Assembly: GCA_030733815.1 (NCBI GenBank)
Contig: JAUZQE010000004.1
Coordinates: 1-64,000, forward strand
Reading direction: 5' to 3'
Source: Yanghanlia caeni
GTDB taxonomy: Bacteria; Pseudomonadota; Gammaproteobacteria; Burkholderiales; Burkholderiaceae_B
Length of the DNA: 64,000 nt
Numbering within the stretch: position 1 is the stretch's first letter; every line of letters begins with the position of its first letter. A program made the position numbers and the translations under genes. The notes under the pieces were generated by a model. That model saw only the letters and a program-made list of their open reading frames with translations, searched no databases and was not told where the DNA came from. Positions 47,641 through 56,728 of this stretch are shown in pieces.

Positions 47641-48948
47641 ATGAGCACACGCGAAACCGAAGTCCGCAATCTGCAGCGCCGTTGGGCCGAGGATGCCCGC
47701 TGGCAGGGCATCAAGCGCGGCTATACCGCCGAAGACGTGATCCAGCTGCGCGGCTCGGTGGTGGTCGAACACACGCTGGCACGCCGTGGCGCCGAGAAAC
47801 TGTGGGGCCTGCTGCACGAAGAGCCTTTTGTGAACGCTTTGGGCGCGCTCACCGGCAACCAGGCCATGCAGCAGGTCAAGGCGGGCCTCAAGGCTATTTA
47901 TCTGTCGGGCTGGCAGGTGGCCGGCGACGCCAACCTGGCCGGTGAAATGTATCCCGATCAGTCGCTGTACCCCGCCAACTCGGTGCCGCAAGTCGTGCGC
48001 CGCATCAACAACGCGCTGGCGCGCTGCGACCAGATCCAGTGGAGTGAAGGCAAACAGCCGGGCGACCCCGACTACATCGATTACTTCGCGCCCATCGTGG
48101 CCGACGCCGAGGCGGGTTTCGGGGGTGTGCTCAACGCGTTCGAGCTCATGAAGGCGATGATCGAGGCCGGCGCTGCGGGCGTGCACTTCGAAGATCAGCT
48201 TGCATCGGTGAAGAAGTGTGGCCACATGGGCGGCAAGGTACTGGTGCCCACCCGCGAAGCCGTATCCAAGCTCGTGGCAGCGCGCCTGGCCGCCGACGTG
48301 CTCGACGTGCCCACCCTGCTGGTCGCCCGTACCGATGCCGATGCGGCCGACCTCGTCACCAGCGACATCGACGAGAACGATCGCCCCTTCATTACCGGCG
48401 AGCGTACGGTGGAAGGCTTCTTCCGCACCCGCGCCGGCATCGAGCAGGCGATTGCGCGCGGCCTGGCCTATGCGCCGTACGCCGACCTCGTATGGTGCGA
48501 AACGTCCACACCGAACCTCGAGTATGCGCGCCAGTTTGCCGAGGCGATTCACCGGCAGTTCCCCGGCAAGATGCTGGCCTACAACTGCTCGCCGTCGTTC
48601 AACTGGAAGAAGAACCTCGACGACGACACCATCGCGCGCTTCCAGCGGGAACTGGGTGCCATGGGTTACAAGTTCCAGTTCATCACGCTGGCCGGCTTCC
48701 ATGCGCTGAACTACGGCATGTTCGAGCTTGCGCATGGTTACGCCCGTCGCCAGATGAGCGCCTTCGTCGAGCTGCAGCAGAAGGAATTCGCCGCCGCCGA
48801 CCTCGGTTTCACCGCGGTGAAGCATCAGCGCGAGGTGGGTACCGGTTACTTCGACGCCGTGACACAGGTGATCGAAGGCGGCCAGTCCTCGACCACCGCG
48901 CTCACCGGCTCCACCGAGGAAGCCCAGTTCGAGGAATCCGCAGCGTAA
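47641..48948 (+). CDS. aceA: Isocitrate lyase AceA
   Basis: 435-residue isocitrate lyase, splitting isocitrate to glyoxylate and succinate so that acetyl-CoA can support growth. The signature Cys is in [48 protein letters not shown] and [15 protein letters not shown] are further family blocks. The ATG at 47641 ([15 protein letters not shown]) has an AAGGGGAA site. It suits a cell producing acetyl-CoA from phenylacetate and fatty acids, both encoded in the window. No malate synthase is seen nearby. Confidence 0.97.
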   Translation: MSTRETEVRNLQRRWAEDARWQGIKRGYTAEDVIQLRGSVVVEHTLARRGAEKLWGLLHEEPFVNALGALTGNQAMQQVKAGLKAIYLSGWQVAGDANLAGEMYPDQSLYPANSVPQVVRRINNALARCDQIQWSEGKQPGDPDYIDYFAPIVADAEAGFGGVLNAFELMKAMIEAGAAGVHFEDQLASVKKCGHMGGKVLVPTREAVSKLVAARLAADVLDVPTLLVARTDADAADLVTSDIDENDRPFITGERTVEGFFRTRAGIEQAIARGLAYAPYADLVWCETSTPNLEYARQFAEAIHRQFPGKMLAYNCSPSFNWKKNLDDDTIARFQRELGAMGYKFQFITLAGFHALNYGMFELAHGYARRQMSAFVELQQKEFAAADLGFTAVKHQREVGTGYFDAVTQVIEGGQSSTTALTGSTEEAQFEESAA

Positions 48949-48970
48949 GCCTGCAAGGCTGAATTCCCGA

Positions 48971-49033
48971 CCCCTGCCGTGGGTTCGACGCGCCGCTCGC
49001 GGGGCGCGTGAACACGGGGCAGGGGCTTTTTCA
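48971..49033 (+). terminator. Terminator of aceA
   Basis: CCCCTGCC and GGCAGGGG pair across a long GC-rich inner hairpin (GCGCC...GGCGC), followed by CTTTTTCAATC. Confidence 0.75.
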
Positions 49034-49093
49034 ATCTTCAAACAACAGTCGTGTTCCGCGGGCGGCGTTGCGGTGCAGCAATCATGTAAAGCG

Positions 49094-49135
49094 TTGATCT
49101 AGATCAAGCCTTGCCTGGGTGCGTGCAGGTATATT
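49094..49135 (+). promoter_or_regulatory. Fnr-dependent promoter of the reduced ccoI
   Basis: TTGAT-CTAG-ATCAA (49094-49107) is a perfect Fnr box centred at 49100.5. A TATATT (49130-49135) would start transcription near 49142, which places the box centre at -41.5, the exact class II activation position. The ATG at 49143 would then be at or next to the transcript start. Confidence 0.75.
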
Positions 49136-49142
49136 GCAGCGC

Positions 49143-50120
49143 ATGAGCGCGCTGTCCATCTTCTCTCCCCCCGTGGCGTTATCCGCCGCGGACCGCCATC
49201 GGCGTCGCCATATGCTCGCACGTCTGGGGCTCGCGTGGCTTGCGATGATGCAGGTCATGATGTTTGCTTTCCCGGGCTATCTGCGCCACGAAGGCATGGC
49301 GCCCGACAATCTCCAGCTGCTCGACCAGGCCATCTTCCTGATGAACTGGATCAGCCTGCTCATTACCGTTCCCGTGGTGTTGTATTGTGCCCAGCCCGTG
49401 TGGGCGGGCGCGATCGATCGCCTCGTGCGTGGTCGCATCACCATGGACGTGCCCGTCGCCCTGGGCATCATCGTGGCGTTTGTGCCCAGCGCCTATGCAA
49501 CGTGGGCGGGTCAGGGCGAAGTCTACTTCGATTCGGTCGGGATGTTCGTCGCCTTCCTGCTCACCGCCCGTTATCTGGAATTGTGTGCGCGCCAGGCGGT
49601 ACAGTCTGCGGGTGCTAACCAGGCGGTTGAGGCCTTCCGTGTTGCGGCCGGCGCCCATGCCGATCGTCTGGCATTCTGGTTCGTCTCCATTCAGGTGCTG
49701 CTGGCCATCGTGGCCGGGGCAGTCTGGTGGCTGTACATCGATCCCGCCCATGCCGTGCCCGTTACGGTGGCCATGTTCGTCATGAGCTGCCCCTGTGCCA
49801 TGGCCATGGCCGTTCCCTCCACCGTTTCCGCCGCGCACGCCACCCTCGCTGCGCGCGGTTCCGTTTCCGAATCCGAAGTTGCTGCTCTGGTGCAGGCGGC
49901 GCGCCGTGTCACGCGCCAGAATCTGTACGGGTCCATTGCGTGGCACCTGCTCATGACGCCGCTTGCGGCGATCGGGCTCGTGGCCCCCTGGGTCGCGGCG
50001 ATCAGCATGCTGCTATCGTCGCTGGCCGTGGCGGCCAATGCATGGCGCATGTACCGGCGGCAGTGCCGTTCGGTCGACATCCCCGGCTGGCCGGCCGCGG
50101 CTGCCCGGGGTGGGGCATGA
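49143..50120 (+). CDS. Domain-stripped CcoI-type copper ATPase homologue
   Basis: 325-residue protein equal to the membrane part of a CcoI/FixI P1B copper ATPase. Helices before the A-domain are present (up to GEVYFDSVGMFVAFLLTARYLELCAR, residues 126-150), as are the TM5-6 pair with SCPCAMAMAVPSTV (CPC at 216-218) and the last two helices with ISMLLSSLAVAANAWRM. Absent are the N-terminal metal-binding domain, the actuator domain (no TGES; only about 20 residues link 150 to 171) and the whole P/N domain (no DKTGT; residue 239 joins straight to 247). The TM7 Tyr-Asn pair is replaced by Trp-His. It cannot hydrolyse ATP as a P-type pump. The frame is intact, it has an Fnr promoter and it overlaps ccoS, so it looks maintained. 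A start at 49119 (GTG) or 49212 is possible. Confidence 0.85.
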   Translation: MSALSIFSPPVALSAADRHRRRHMLARLGLAWLAMMQVMMFAFPGYLRHEGMAPDNLQLLDQAIFLMNWISLLITVPVVLYCAQPVWAGAIDRLVRGRITMDVPVALGIIVAFVPSAYATWAGQGEVYFDSVGMFVAFLLTARYLELCARQAVQSAGANQAVEAFRVAAGAHADRLAFWFVSIQVLLAIVAGAVWWLYIDPAHAVPVTVAMFVMSCPCAMAMAVPSTVSAAHATLAARGSVSESEVAALVQAARRVTRQNLYGSIAWHLLMTPLAAIGLVAPWVAAISMLLSSLAVAANAWRMYRRQCRSVDIPGWPAAAARGGA

Positions 50121-50305
50121 CCGCCTCGTTGCTGCTGTTGCTGCCGATCGCACTGGCGTTCGTGGTGCTGATCGGCGGTCTGTTCTGGTGGGCAATTTTT
50201 GCCGGTCAGTTCGACGACACGCAGTCCGGGGGCGAGTCCATCCTTCTCGACGACGACACGCCGAAGTCATCCGAACCGTCTGACCACGACAAGCGCGACG
50301 GATAA
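50117..50305 (+). CDS. ccoS: cbb3 oxidase assembly protein CcoS
   Basis: 62-residue membrane protein with a single N-terminal helix (LLLLLPIALAFVVLIGGLFWWAIFAGQFDD) matching CcoS/FixS, which is needed to insert haem b and copper into CcoN. The FAGQFDD end of the helix is the family signature; the acidic tail (LLDDDTPKSSEPSDHDKRDG) varies. It overlaps the ccoI-like gene by 4 bp (ATGA), so both are made from the Fnr-driven transcript. Confidence 0.9.
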   Translation: MTASLLLLLPIALAFVVLIGGLFWWAIFAGQFDDTQSGGESILLDDDTPKSSEPSDHDKRDG

Positions 50306-50401
50306 GCGGGGCATAGAAGAATTGGGAAGATGCCGGTTTGCGCTGCAGGCCGCGCCGCCGTGTGGCGGGAAAGCATCAAGCCTAAAGGGGTAGATGAGGC
50401 A

Positions 50402-50446
50402 TTGATTCAGATCAAGGCTGCCGGCCTGGTCATGCGGGATCATGCT
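50402..50446 (+). promoter_or_regulatory. Fnr-dependent promoter of ccoNOQP
   Basis: TTGAT-TCAG-ATCAA (50402-50415), centred at 50408.5, is a perfect Fnr box. CATGCT (50441-50446) is a fair -10 for a start near 50450, giving the class II spacing of -41.5. It lies 78 nt before the ccoN ATG. Confidence 0.75.
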
Positions 50447-50479
50447 CGCGATTTGTTTTTTTAATTAGAGGGGAAGCTC

Positions 50480-51967
50480 ATGGGTACTTCCGATACGCTC
50501 GGAAAACAGCCAGAAGTCTTCAACTACGGTGTGGTACGGCAGTTTGCGATCATGACCGTAGTCTGGGGAATCGTAGGCATGGCTGTCGGCGTCTGGATCG
50601 CCGCACAACTGATCTGGCCTGAACTGAATTTCGACATTCCCTGGCTCAGCTACGGCCGTCTGCGGCCGCTGCACACCAATGCGGTCATCTTCGCATTCGG
50701 CGGCAGCGCGCTGTTTGCCACCTCGTACTACGTGGTGCAGCGTACCAGCCAGGCTCGACTGTTCAGCGACAAACTGGCCGCCTTCACTTTCTGGGGCTGG
50801 CAGGCCGTTATCGTGGCGGCGGTGATCACGCTGCCGCTGGGTATCACCAGCACCAAGGAATACGCCGAGCTGGAATGGCCCATCGATATTCTGATTGCGC
50901 TGGTATGGGTGGCCTACGCCATCGTGTTCTTCGGCACGATCGCCAAGCGTCGCGTCAAGCATATTTACGTGGCGAACTGGTTCTTCGGTTCGTACATCCT
51001 CACCATCGCGGTCCTGCACATCTTCAACAACCTTGAAATGCCGGTGTCGCTGTGGAAGTCGTATTCCATCTATGCCGGCGTGCAAGACGCCATGGTGCAG
51101 TGGTGGTACGGCCATAATGCGGTGGGCTTCTTCCTCACCACCAGCTTCCTGGGCATGATGTACTACTTCGTGCCGAAGCAGGCCGAGCGTCCCATCTTCT
51201 CGTACCGCCTGTCCATCGTTCACTTCTGGGCGCTGGCTTTCACGTACATGTGGGCGGGCCCCCACCACCTGCTGTACACCTCGCTGCCCGACTGGACCCA
51301 ATCGCTGGGCATGGCGCTGTCGCTGATTCTGCTGGCTCCGTCGTGGGGTGGCATGATCAACGGCATCATGACCATGTCGGGTGCCTGGCACAAGCTGCGC
51401 ACCGACCCGATCCTCAAGTTCCTGGTCGTGGCGTTGTCTTTCTACGGCATGTCCACGTTTGAAGGTTCCATGATGTCGATCCGTACGGTGAACGCGCTGT
51501 CGCACTACACCGACTGGACCGTCGGCCACGTTCACTCCGGTGCGCTGGGCTGGGTCGCCATGATTACCTTCGGCTCGCTCTATTACCTCATTCCGCGCCT
51601 GTTCGGCCGTACCACCATGTACAGCGTGAAGGCCATCGAGGTGCACTTCTGGATCGCCACCCTGGGCGTGGTGCTGTACATCGCCTCGATGTGGATTGCG
51701 GGTGTGATGCAAGGCCTGATGTGGCGCGCAACGGGCGCCGACGGCACGCTCACCTATTCCTTCGTGGAAGCGGTCAAGGCCACGTACCCGTTCTATGCCA
51801 TTCGTCTGCTTGGCGGTCTCATGTTCCTGACCGGTGTCGTGATCATGTTCTGGAACACCATCATGACCGTTCGAGTCGGCGTCAAGGGCGTGAACCCCGA
51901 AGTGCCGCTGTACAGCCCCGACGCGCGTGACCCGGCCCTGCGTATGCCGGCTCCGGCCACCGCCTGA
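50480..51967 (+). CDS. ccoN: cbb3 cytochrome oxidase subunit CcoN
   Basis: 495-residue haem-copper oxidase subunit I of the C family, the high-affinity terminal oxidase used at low oxygen. About 12 membrane helices are present. Metal-ligand His residues are seen in [13 protein letters not shown] (low-spin haem), [14 protein letters not shown] (CuB and the helix VI region), AGPHHLLYT (CuB His-His) and [13 protein letters not shown] (haem b and b3). A GAGGGGAAGC site precedes the ATG. It is the first gene of ccoNOQP behind an Fnr box. Confidence 0.98.
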   Translation: MGTSDTLGKQPEVFNYGVVRQFAIMTVVWGIVGMAVGVWIAAQLIWPELNFDIPWLSYGRLRPLHTNAVIFAFGGSALFATSYYVVQRTSQARLFSDKLAAFTFWGWQAVIVAAVITLPLGITSTKEYAELEWPIDILIALVWVAYAIVFFGTIAKRRVKHIYVANWFFGSYILTIAVLHIFNNLEMPVSLWKSYSIYAGVQDAMVQWWYGHNAVGFFLTTSFLGMMYYFVPKQAERPIFSYRLSIVHFWALAFTYMWAGPHHLLYTSLPDWTQSLGMALSLILLAPSWGGMINGIMTMSGAWHKLRTDPILKFLVVALSFYGMSTFEGSMMSIRTVNALSHYTDWTVGHVHSGALGWVAMITFGSLYYLIPRLFGRTTMYSVKAIEVHFWIATLGVVLYIASMWIAGVMQGLMWRATGADGTLTYSFVEAVKATYPFYAIRLLGGLMFLTGVVIMFWNTIMTVRVGVKGVNPEVPLYSPDARDPALRMPAPATA

Positions 51968-51981
51968 GGAGATTGAAAAAA

Positions 51982-52644
51982 ATGGCGCAAGAAAAACCTA
52001 AACTTTTTTCCCACAAGACGATCGAGCTGAACGTCGGCTGGCTCATCGTGTGCAGCGTACTGGTGATCTCCTTTGCCGGTCTGGCACAGATCGTTCCGCT
52101 GTTCTTCCAGCACTCCACCACCGTGCCGGTCGAGGGCGTCGAGCCTTACGATTCGCTGCGGCTGGTGGGGCGAGACATTTACATCCGCGAAGGCTGTGTG
52201 GGCTGCCACTCGCAGCAGGTCCGCATGCTGAGCTCCGAAGTGCAGCGTTATGGCCCGTATTCGCTGGCAGGCGAGGGCGTGTACGAACACCCCTTCCTGT
52301 GGGGTTCCAAGCGTACCGGCCCCGACCTGGCGCGTGTGGGTCAACGTTATTCCGACGATTGGCACCGCGTGCACTTGCGTGATCCGCGCGCGGTTGTGAA
52401 GGAATCGAACATGCCCGCATACCCCTGGCTGCAGCACAACAGCGTGGAAAACGTCGACGTTCAGGCGAAGATGCGTGCGCTTCGTCGCATCGGTGTGCCC
52501 TATACCGATGAGCAGATCGACGCGGCGCCCGAAGCCCTCAAGGGCAAGACCGAAGAAGACGCCATCGTTGCGTATCTGCAGGGCCTGGGTGTGGCCGGTC
52601 GCGAAGCTGCGGCACGCGCTGTAATGGAAGGGGGTGTGCAATGA
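51982..52644 (+). CDS. ccoO: cbb3 oxidase monohaem cytochrome c subunit CcoO
   Basis: 220-residue membrane-anchored cytochrome c. An N-terminal helix ([24 protein letters not shown]) precedes [14 protein letters not shown], the haem c site. Met ligands are in the NMPAYPWL region. ATG 51982 is chosen; a TTG at 51973 also has a close GAGGA. The stop overlaps ccoQ by 4 bp. Confidence 0.96.
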   Translation: MAQEKPKLFSHKTIELNVGWLIVCSVLVISFAGLAQIVPLFFQHSTTVPVEGVEPYDSLRLVGRDIYIREGCVGCHSQQVRMLSSEVQRYGPYSLAGEGVYEHPFLWGSKRTGPDLARVGQRYSDDWHRVHLRDPRAVVKESNMPAYPWLQHNSVENVDVQAKMRALRRIGVPYTDEQIDAAPEALKGKTEEDAIVAYLQGLGVAGREAAARAVMEGGVQ

Positions 52645-52802
52645 TCGCCGTCATCAATGCTTTTGCCACCGTTCTGGCGATGATCACTTTCCTGGGCATC
52701 TGCTGGTGGGCATTTTCGCGGGGGCGTAGCGAAGCCAACCGCGAAGCCTCGATGCTGCCCTTCGCACTGCCCGACGAGCAAGTCACTGAAAAGAAGGATT
52801 AG
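52641..52802 (+). CDS. ccoQ: cbb3 oxidase small subunit CcoQ
   Basis: 53-residue single-span protein of the FixQ/CcoQ family: an N-terminal helix ([19 protein letters not shown]) followed by [20 protein letters not shown], which matches the CcoQ pattern. It stabilises the complex and the CcoP contact. It starts in the ccoO stop (ATGA) and ends 8 nt before ccoP, with AAGGATTAGGAG supplying the ccoP ribosome site. Confidence 0.9.
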   Translation: MIAVINAFATVLAMITFLGICWWAFSRGRSEANREASMLPFALPDEQVTEKKD

Positions 52803-52810
52803 GAGCTCCC

Positions 52811-53740
52811 ATGAATGACTTCGTAAGTAGCTTCTGGAGCTACTGGATCGCAATACTTTCGATCGGCGGCGTCGTGTTCTGTCTCGTGCTGCTGTTCTCG
52901 CAGCGCGCATGGCTCAAGCGCGAAATCGAGCAGGTCGAAGACACGGGCCACGTGTGGGACGGCGACCTCACCGAGCTGAACAACCCGATTCCCCGCTGGT
53001 GGACAGTGATGTTCGTGGGCCTTTGCATCATCGGCCTGAGCATCTTCTGGCTGTACCCGGCGCTGGGCTTCGGCAACGGCTTTACCGGCTACAGCGCCGC
53101 ACGCGAGGTGCGCGCCGATCAGCTGGCCCTGCAAGAGCGCATCAAGCCGATTTACGCGCGCTATCAGGAAATGCCGTTCGAGCAGGTCGCGCGCGACGAA
53201 TCTGCCCGCGAAATCGGTCAGCGCCTGTTCCTGAACAACTGCGCGCAGTGCCACGGTTCCGATGCGCGTGGCGCCGCCAACTTCCCCAACCTTACCGACG
53301 GTGACTGGCTGTGGGGGGGCTCGCCCGAGCAGATCATCCACACGATCACCGAAGGGCGTCATGGCATGATGCCGCCCTGGGGTGCGCAGATCAAGCCGTC
53401 CGAGGCCTCCGATATTGCACAGTACGTGCGGTCGCTCTCGGGCCTGGCGCACGATGCGTTGCGCGTCGTTCCCGGCAAGCGTCACTTCGACACCTACTGT
53501 GTGGCCTGCCACGGCGCCGACGCCAAGGGCAATCCCGCCATGGGTGCCCCGAACCTGACCGACAACGTCTGGCTGTATGGCAGTTCGGAAGCTTCTATCG
53601 TCGAAACGATTCTGAATGGGCGCGAGAACATCATGCCCGCCCAGAAGAACATTCTGACGGAAGAGCAAATCCGCCTGCTGGCGGCGTGGGTCTGGGGTCT
53701 TTCCAACAATCCGGGCAGCAACGTGGCAGCCGCCAACTGA
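52811..53740 (+). CDS. ccoP: cbb3 oxidase dihaem cytochrome c subunit CcoP
   Basis: 309-residue dihaem cytochrome c accepting electrons from soluble cytochromes. The N-terminal CcoP_N domain has a helix (SYWIAILSIGGVVFCLVLLF) and HVWDGDLTELNNPIPRWW, then a second helix. The two haem c sites are NNCAQCHGSDARG (near residue 148) and TYCVACHGADAKGNP (near residue 234), each followed by a Met-bearing segment (GMMPPWG, NIMPAQK). Gene order and length are typical. Confidence 0.97.
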   Translation: MNDFVSSFWSYWIAILSIGGVVFCLVLLFSQRAWLKREIEQVEDTGHVWDGDLTELNNPIPRWWTVMFVGLCIIGLSIFWLYPALGFGNGFTGYSAAREVRADQLALQERIKPIYARYQEMPFEQVARDESAREIGQRLFLNNCAQCHGSDARGAANFPNLTDGDWLWGGSPEQIIHTITEGRHGMMPPWGAQIKPSEASDIAQYVRSLSGLAHDALRVVPGKRHFDTYCVACHGADAKGNPAMGAPNLTDNVWLYGSSEASIVETILNGRENIMPAQKNILTEEQIRLLAAWVWGLSNNPGSNVAAAN

Positions 53741-53776
53741 AATCTGAAGTTCGACACGACAAGGCAGTAATACATA

Positions 53777-55273
53777 ATGAGTAGTCAGGAACCCACCGTA
53801 CGACCCCGGAACGAAGACGCTGCGCCTGCCTGGCAGCCGCAGCCTATTGCGAGGCCGGGCGGTGGGTCCTCGCCTGTTGTGGAACGTGCGCTGGCCGACG
53901 TTCGCAGCAAGATTTATCCGCGTTCGGTTACCGGCTTCTTTGCACGATGGCGTGTCGCGCTGGTGGTATTCACCCAGCTGATTTATTACGGGCTGCCGTG
54001 GTTGCAATGGAACGGCCGTCAGGCCGTGCTGTTTGATCTCGGCGCCCGCAAGTTCTACATCTTTGGCATGGTGTTGTGGCCACAGGACATCATCTATCTG
54101 ACTGTCCTGTTGGTGCTTTCGGCGTTCTCGCTATTTCTGTTCACGGCAATGGCGGGGCGGCTGTTCTGCGGCTATGCCTGCCCCCAAACGGTCTATACCG
54201 AAATTTTCATGTGGGTCGAGCGCAAGGTCGAAGGCGACCGGCTCGCCCGCATCCGTCTCGACGAATCACCCTGGAATGCGCGCAAGATCCGGCTCAAGGC
54301 CACCAAGCACGTGCTGTGGATCCTGATCGCGCTCTGGACTGGCTTCACCTTCATCGGCTATTTCGCGCCCATTCGTGAACTCTTCACGGGCGTGTTTGCC
54401 GGAACCCTGGGCTTCTGGCAGTGGTTCTGGATGTTCTTCTACGGTTTTGCCACCTGGGGCAACGCCGGCTTCATGCGCGAGCAGGTCTGCAAGTACATGT
54501 GCCCGTATGCGCGCTTCCAGAGCGTGATGGTCGACCAGGACACCTTCGTGGTGACGTACGACTACGTGCGTGGCGAGCCGCGTGGCGGTCGTTCGCGGCG
54601 CATCGACCACAAGGAAGCCGGCATGGGCGACTGTGTCGATTGCAGCCTTTGCGTGCAGGTCTGCCCCACGGGCATCGATATCCGCGAAGGCATGCAGTAC
54701 ATGTGTATTGGGTGCGGCGCCTGCGTCGACGCCTGTGACACGGTCATGGACAAAATGGATTACCCGCGAGGGCTGATCCGTTACACGTCGGGCAACGCCA
54801 TCAAGGAAGGGCTCACGCAGCAGCAGGTGCGAAAGCGCATCTTCCGCCCGCGCACGATCGTTTACATGACCATCCTCAGCGTAATCCTCGTGGCCTTCCT
54901 GGTGTCGCTTGCTACGCGCACCACGTTGCGCGTCGACGTCATCCGCGACCGGGGTGTGCTGGGGCGCGAGGTTCCGGGCGGCATGATCGAAAACGTCTAC
55001 CGTTTACAGATCATGAATACGTCTGAAGAAACCCTCAGCGTTGACCTTTCGGCTTCGGGGCTGCCTGAAATCACGCTCACCACCGCCGACGGCACCACCT
55101 CCACCGTCAAGATCGATCCGGCATCGAACCGTCTGGTGCCGATCGTGGTGCAGGTGCCGGTGGGGCAGACCGAACCGGGTCTGCACGATATCGAACTGCG
55201 TGCCCAAGCCGTGTCGGAAGGCGGACGTGAAACGGTGGTGGTCGAACACTCCAGCTTCTACGTTCCGAAGTAA
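53777..55273 (+). CDS. ccoG: cbb3 oxidase accessory protein CcoG
   Basis: 498-residue membrane protein with several helices and two 4Fe-4S ferredoxin motifs (CVDCSLCVQVCPTGIDIREGM and CIGCGACVDACDTVMD, near residues 290-330). It also has the family GYACPQTVYTEIFMWVERKVEGD. CcoG reduces Cu(II) to Cu(I) for the oxidase. The C-terminal periplasmic IG-like domain (LQIMNTSEETLSVDLSASG) is complete. In this genome it is especially interesting because the neighbouring CcoI-like protein cannot pump copper. Confidence 0.95.
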   Translation: MSSQEPTVRPRNEDAAPAWQPQPIARPGGGSSPVVERALADVRSKIYPRSVTGFFARWRVALVVFTQLIYYGLPWLQWNGRQAVLFDLGARKFYIFGMVLWPQDIIYLTVLLVLSAFSLFLFTAMAGRLFCGYACPQTVYTEIFMWVERKVEGDRLARIRLDESPWNARKIRLKATKHVLWILIALWTGFTFIGYFAPIRELFTGVFAGTLGFWQWFWMFFYGFATWGNAGFMREQVCKYMCPYARFQSVMVDQDTFVVTYDYVRGEPRGGRSRRIDHKEAGMGDCVDCSLCVQVCPTGIDIREGMQYMCIGCGACVDACDTVMDKMDYPRGLIRYTSGNAIKEGLTQQQVRKRIFRPRTIVYMTILSVILVAFLVSLATRTTLRVDVIRDRGVLGREVPGGMIENVYRLQIMNTSEETLSVDLSASGLPEITLTTADGTTSTVKIDPASNRLVPIVVQVPVGQTEPGLHDIELRAQAVSEGGRETVVVEHSSFYVPK

Positions 55274-55342
55274 AGCCGGGTTCAGGCTGTCGCGCGGTGC
55301 CCGGGTAGTATGATATGTTCAAACCTCAAACTGGCAGGTAAC

Positions 55343-55549
55343 ATGAAAAGCACAGATCAATCGAAGCCGTGGTACCGCGAGCCCTGGCCCTGGATCCTGA
55401 TGGCGGGCCCGGCGCTGGCGATCGTGGGTTGTGGCATTACGATCTATCTGGCCGTAAGCAATTTTGGCGATCAGGAAATCCGTGACGGCGGCGTGAAGCG
55501 CGGGCTAGTCGTAACCAAGCCGCAGATCGAGGTCGAGCCGCGGCACTGA
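55343..55549 (+). CDS. Short CcoH/FixH-like membrane protein
   Basis: 68-residue protein with KPWYREPWPWILMAGPALAIVGCGITIYLAV, the N-terminal helix typical of FixH/CcoH, then a short tail ending IEVEPRH. Full CcoH is about 150 residues with a periplasmic domain; here only the membrane part and about 25 further residues remain. CcoH is needed to assemble cbb3 oxidase. It may be a natural short form in this family. ATG 55343 has a CAGG site. Confidence 0.75.
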   Translation: MKSTDQSKPWYREPWPWILMAGPALAIVGCGITIYLAVSNFGDQEIRDGGVKRGLVVTKPQIEVEPRH

Positions 55550-55565
55550 TTGCAGGAGACGTGCT

Positions 55566-55817
55566 ATGAAGTGGCGTTCATTGATGTGGATACTGTGGCC
55601 CTCGTTTCTGGCTGCAGCCATGATGACGTTCTTTGTGTTTGCGCTCATCGATCCGCTCGACATCGTGATCTTCGGGCACATTCAGGCGTCGCGCATGCAG
55701 GTTTACGCCGCAGGCTTCTTCTTCTTCTGGATCATGGCCGCCATTTCCAGTGCGCTTACGCTGAACATAGCGCCTCGGCCCAAGGAATACGACGAGTTCG
55801 GCGAACCCATCAACTAG
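55566..55817 (+). CDS. Small membrane protein of the cco cluster
   Basis: 83-residue protein with two hydrophobic helices (WILWPSFLAAAMMTFFVFALIDP, residues about 8-30; VYAAGFFFFWIMAAISSALTL, about 46-66), a short polar tail and a GCAGGAGA ribosome site. I know no function. The location directly after the ccoH-like gene and before the convergent fnr, and the tight spacing (16 nt), suggest it belongs to the oxidase operon. Confidence 0.75.
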   Translation: MKWRSLMWILWPSFLAAAMMTFFVFALIDPLDIVIFGHIQASRMQVYAAGFFFFWIMAAISSALTLNIAPRPKEYDEFGEPIN

Positions 55818-55839
55818 TCTGGAATATGGGTGCAGCCGG

Positions 55840-56568
55840 TCAGGCGCAGTCGCTGCCAGCCAGGGTGCGCAGCGCCTGCATGTCGAGTATGTGCACTTCG
55901 CGCTGATGGATCTTGATCACGCCTTCGCGGGCAAAGCGTGAAAACAGGCGGCTCACCGTTTCAAGGGTCAAACCCAGGTAGTTGCCGATTTCCTCGCGGC
56001 TCATGCGCAACACAAATTCGTAGGGCGAATAACCCAGCGCCGACAGCCGGTGCGACAGGTTGAGCAGAAACGCGGCCAGCCGCTGTTCCGAGCGCAGCGC
56101 TCCCAACGACATCACCAGGAGGTGTGAGCGGTTGATTTCTTTGCTCATGAGCCGGCGCAGTTGCTGTTGCAGCACGGGCAGCTGCATGGCGAGCCGGTCC
56201 ATTTCGTCAAGGCGAATCACACAGACTTCACTGTCTTCCAGTGCGATGGCATGCGACACATGGGTGTTGTCGACCAGACCGTCCATGCCGAGGATTTCGC
56301 CCGGAAGCAAAAAGCCGGTAATCTGAACCTGCCCTGATGCGTCTTCGAGTTGTGTTTTGATCGACCCGGAACGAATTCCGTAGACCGCCTCGGTTTTGTC
56401 GCCCCGATGAAACAGCGCCGTGCCCTTGGGAAGGCGAATCCGCTCTTTGATCAATTCATCCAGACGCGAAATATCGTTGCGCGCCATGCCCAGCGGAAGA
56501 CAGATCTCGCTGAGCATACAGGTCGAGCAACGCGTGGAGTCGGGAGATACGGGAATTCGCTTTTGCAT
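55840..56568 (-). CDS. fnr: Oxygen-sensing regulator Fnr
   Basis: 242-residue CRP/FNR regulator. Cys14, Cys17 and Cys23 (TRCSTCMLSEIC) plus Cys116 (EDSEVCVIRL) have the same spacing as the four 4Fe-4S ligands of E. coli FNR (20, 23, 29, 122), so it should sense O2 directly. The HTH REEIGNYLGLTLETVSRLFSRF has the Glu, Ser and Arg that read TTGAT half sites. It is convergent with the cco cluster. Perfect Fnr boxes stand at its own promoter, the two cco promoters and paa. Confidence 0.96.
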   Translation of the reverse strand: MQKRIPVSPDSTRCSTCMLSEICLPLGMARNDISRLDELIKERIRLPKGTALFHRGDKTEAVYGIRSGSIKTQLEDASGQVQITGFLLPGEILGMDGLVDNTHVSHAIALEDSEVCVIRLDEMDRLAMQLPVLQQQLRRLMSKEINRSHLLVMSLGALRSEQRLAAFLLNLSHRLSALGYSPYEFVLRMSREEIGNYLGLTLETVSRLFSRFAREGVIKIHQREVHILDMQALRTLAGSDCA

Positions 56569-56616
56569 ACTTCAGAAGGATGTCACTGCGGGGTGCTGCA
56601 GGACATTCACTGCAGT

Positions 56617-56635
56617 TTGATACTGATCAAGTATA
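56617..56635 (-). promoter_or_regulatory. fnr promoter with overlapping Fnr box
   Basis: On the minus strand a TATACT (56630-56635) is followed at once by TTGAT-CAGT-ATCAA (56617-56630). The box would thus cover the transcription start, as at E. coli fnr, which predicts autorepression when Fnr is active. The -35 is weak (AGGACA-like, about 18 bp upstream). Confidence 0.6.
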
Positions 56636-56728
56636 AAGGATTACACCGTATCTGTCCTGATGGCGGAAATTTTTGTTTTGTGGTATATGGCGCCGGTTCG
56701 GCGATTTTCGCTGGAATTACGGGCCAGA

